From: Steromphala cineraria
Lineage: Eukaryota; Mollusca; Gastropoda; Trochida; Trochidae
Length of the DNA stretch: 64,000 nt
NCBI GenBank assembly: GCA_916613615.1
Contig: OU744732.1
Location: 59,347,227 to 59,411,226 of the forward strand
Reading direction: 5' to 3'
Shown: positions 63,871-64,000 of the stretch, in pieces
Layout of the letters: each line of letters begins with the position of its first letter
Numbering within the stretch: the first letter of the stretch is position 1
The notes under the pieces: model-generated
The model's database searches: none
Told to the model about the DNA's origin: nothing
Seen by the model: the letters and a program-made list of their open reading frames with translations, nothing else
Position numbers and translations under genes: made by a program

Positions 63871-64000
63871 GAGAATATGATTACTCAAAATACATTGTAA
63901 ACTCTTGCCAATAATCAGCCATTCCTGTTATTCCTTCTTTGAAAATGTCCTTTGTTTTCTATTACGTACTTGAAGAAGTTGATCCGTTCCCAGTTGTCGT
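63871..64000 (-). pseudogene. Exon 6 and intron of a third SLC5 copy (runs off the window)
   Basis: Bases 63970-64000 equal the 3' 31 bases of gene A exon 6 (NDNWERINFF...), followed on the minus strand by the same GTACGT donor. The adjoining intron, down to about 63871, is clearly similar to intron 6 of gene A but not identical. In a collinear copy exons 7-16 would lie below this point, yet 61.35-63.87 kb contains none. It is therefore a truncated or rearranged copy, or the left edge of a gene fragment. The sequence 62.66-63.87 kb otherwise holds only AT-rich DNA with short diffuse repeats (AATAGATAC, GAATCAACAATA). Confidence 0.6.

Noticed and set aside
63970..64000. Haplotype duplicate of gene A caused by assembly
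   Set aside because: The adjoining intron differs from gene A at many positions, too many for two alleles of one locus, though long reads should confirm.

Overview
This is AT-rich nuclear DNA from an animal. It has spliced genes with long introns and canonical GT/AG borders, tRNA-derived SINEs, L1/Tx1-like LINE tails and several MITE families. The repeat types fit a marine invertebrate, perhaps an echinoderm or other invertebrate deuterostome. I cannot name the species, and a mollusc is not excluded.

Left part (about 0.7-27.6 kb): three head-to-tail copies of one long block with no convincing gene. They sit at roughly 0.7-7.2, 7.2-18.4 and 18.4-27.6 kb. The copies differ by mobile-element insertions (TTAA-flanked MITEs, a TA-flanked MITE, a 3.2-kb insert and a SINE) and by an internal duplication in copy 3. 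Because they are paralogous, some copies serve as empty sites that date and delimit insertions in the others. A 40-bp minisatellite lies at the left edge. The stretch 27.6-31.2 kb is gene-poor and holds two more MITEs.

Right part (31.2-61.4 kb): two tandem minus-strand genes for SLC5-family sodium/solute symporters of the SLC5A5/6/8/12 clade, most like the sodium-coupled monocarboxylate transporters. I rebuilt both exon by exon. Gene B (45.4-61.3 kb) has 16 coding exons that join in frame to 631 residues. Gene A (31.3-41.3 kb) has 15 matching exons with identical phases, but its last C-terminal exon was not found. The final 31 bases of the window are part of exon 6 of a third copy. Its 3' exons are not in the 2.6 kb where they should lie, so that copy is truncated or rearranged.

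Most unusual feature: intron 14 of gene B carries, in antisense, a 5.15-kb element (46503-51654). It has 26-bp inverted terminal repeats flanked by TA. Inside is a five-exon gene for a DUF3504/Crypton-type tyrosine recombinase whose Arg, His-x-x-Arg, His and Tyr catalytic positions are all visible. The gene has two in-frame stops 9 bases apart. The element also holds widely spaced direct repeats of GGGGCATGTTCG, a perfect hairpin, a fold-back MITE and a cluster of TGACGTCA palindromes. Typical Cryptons lack terminal inverted repeats, so this combination deserves a close look.
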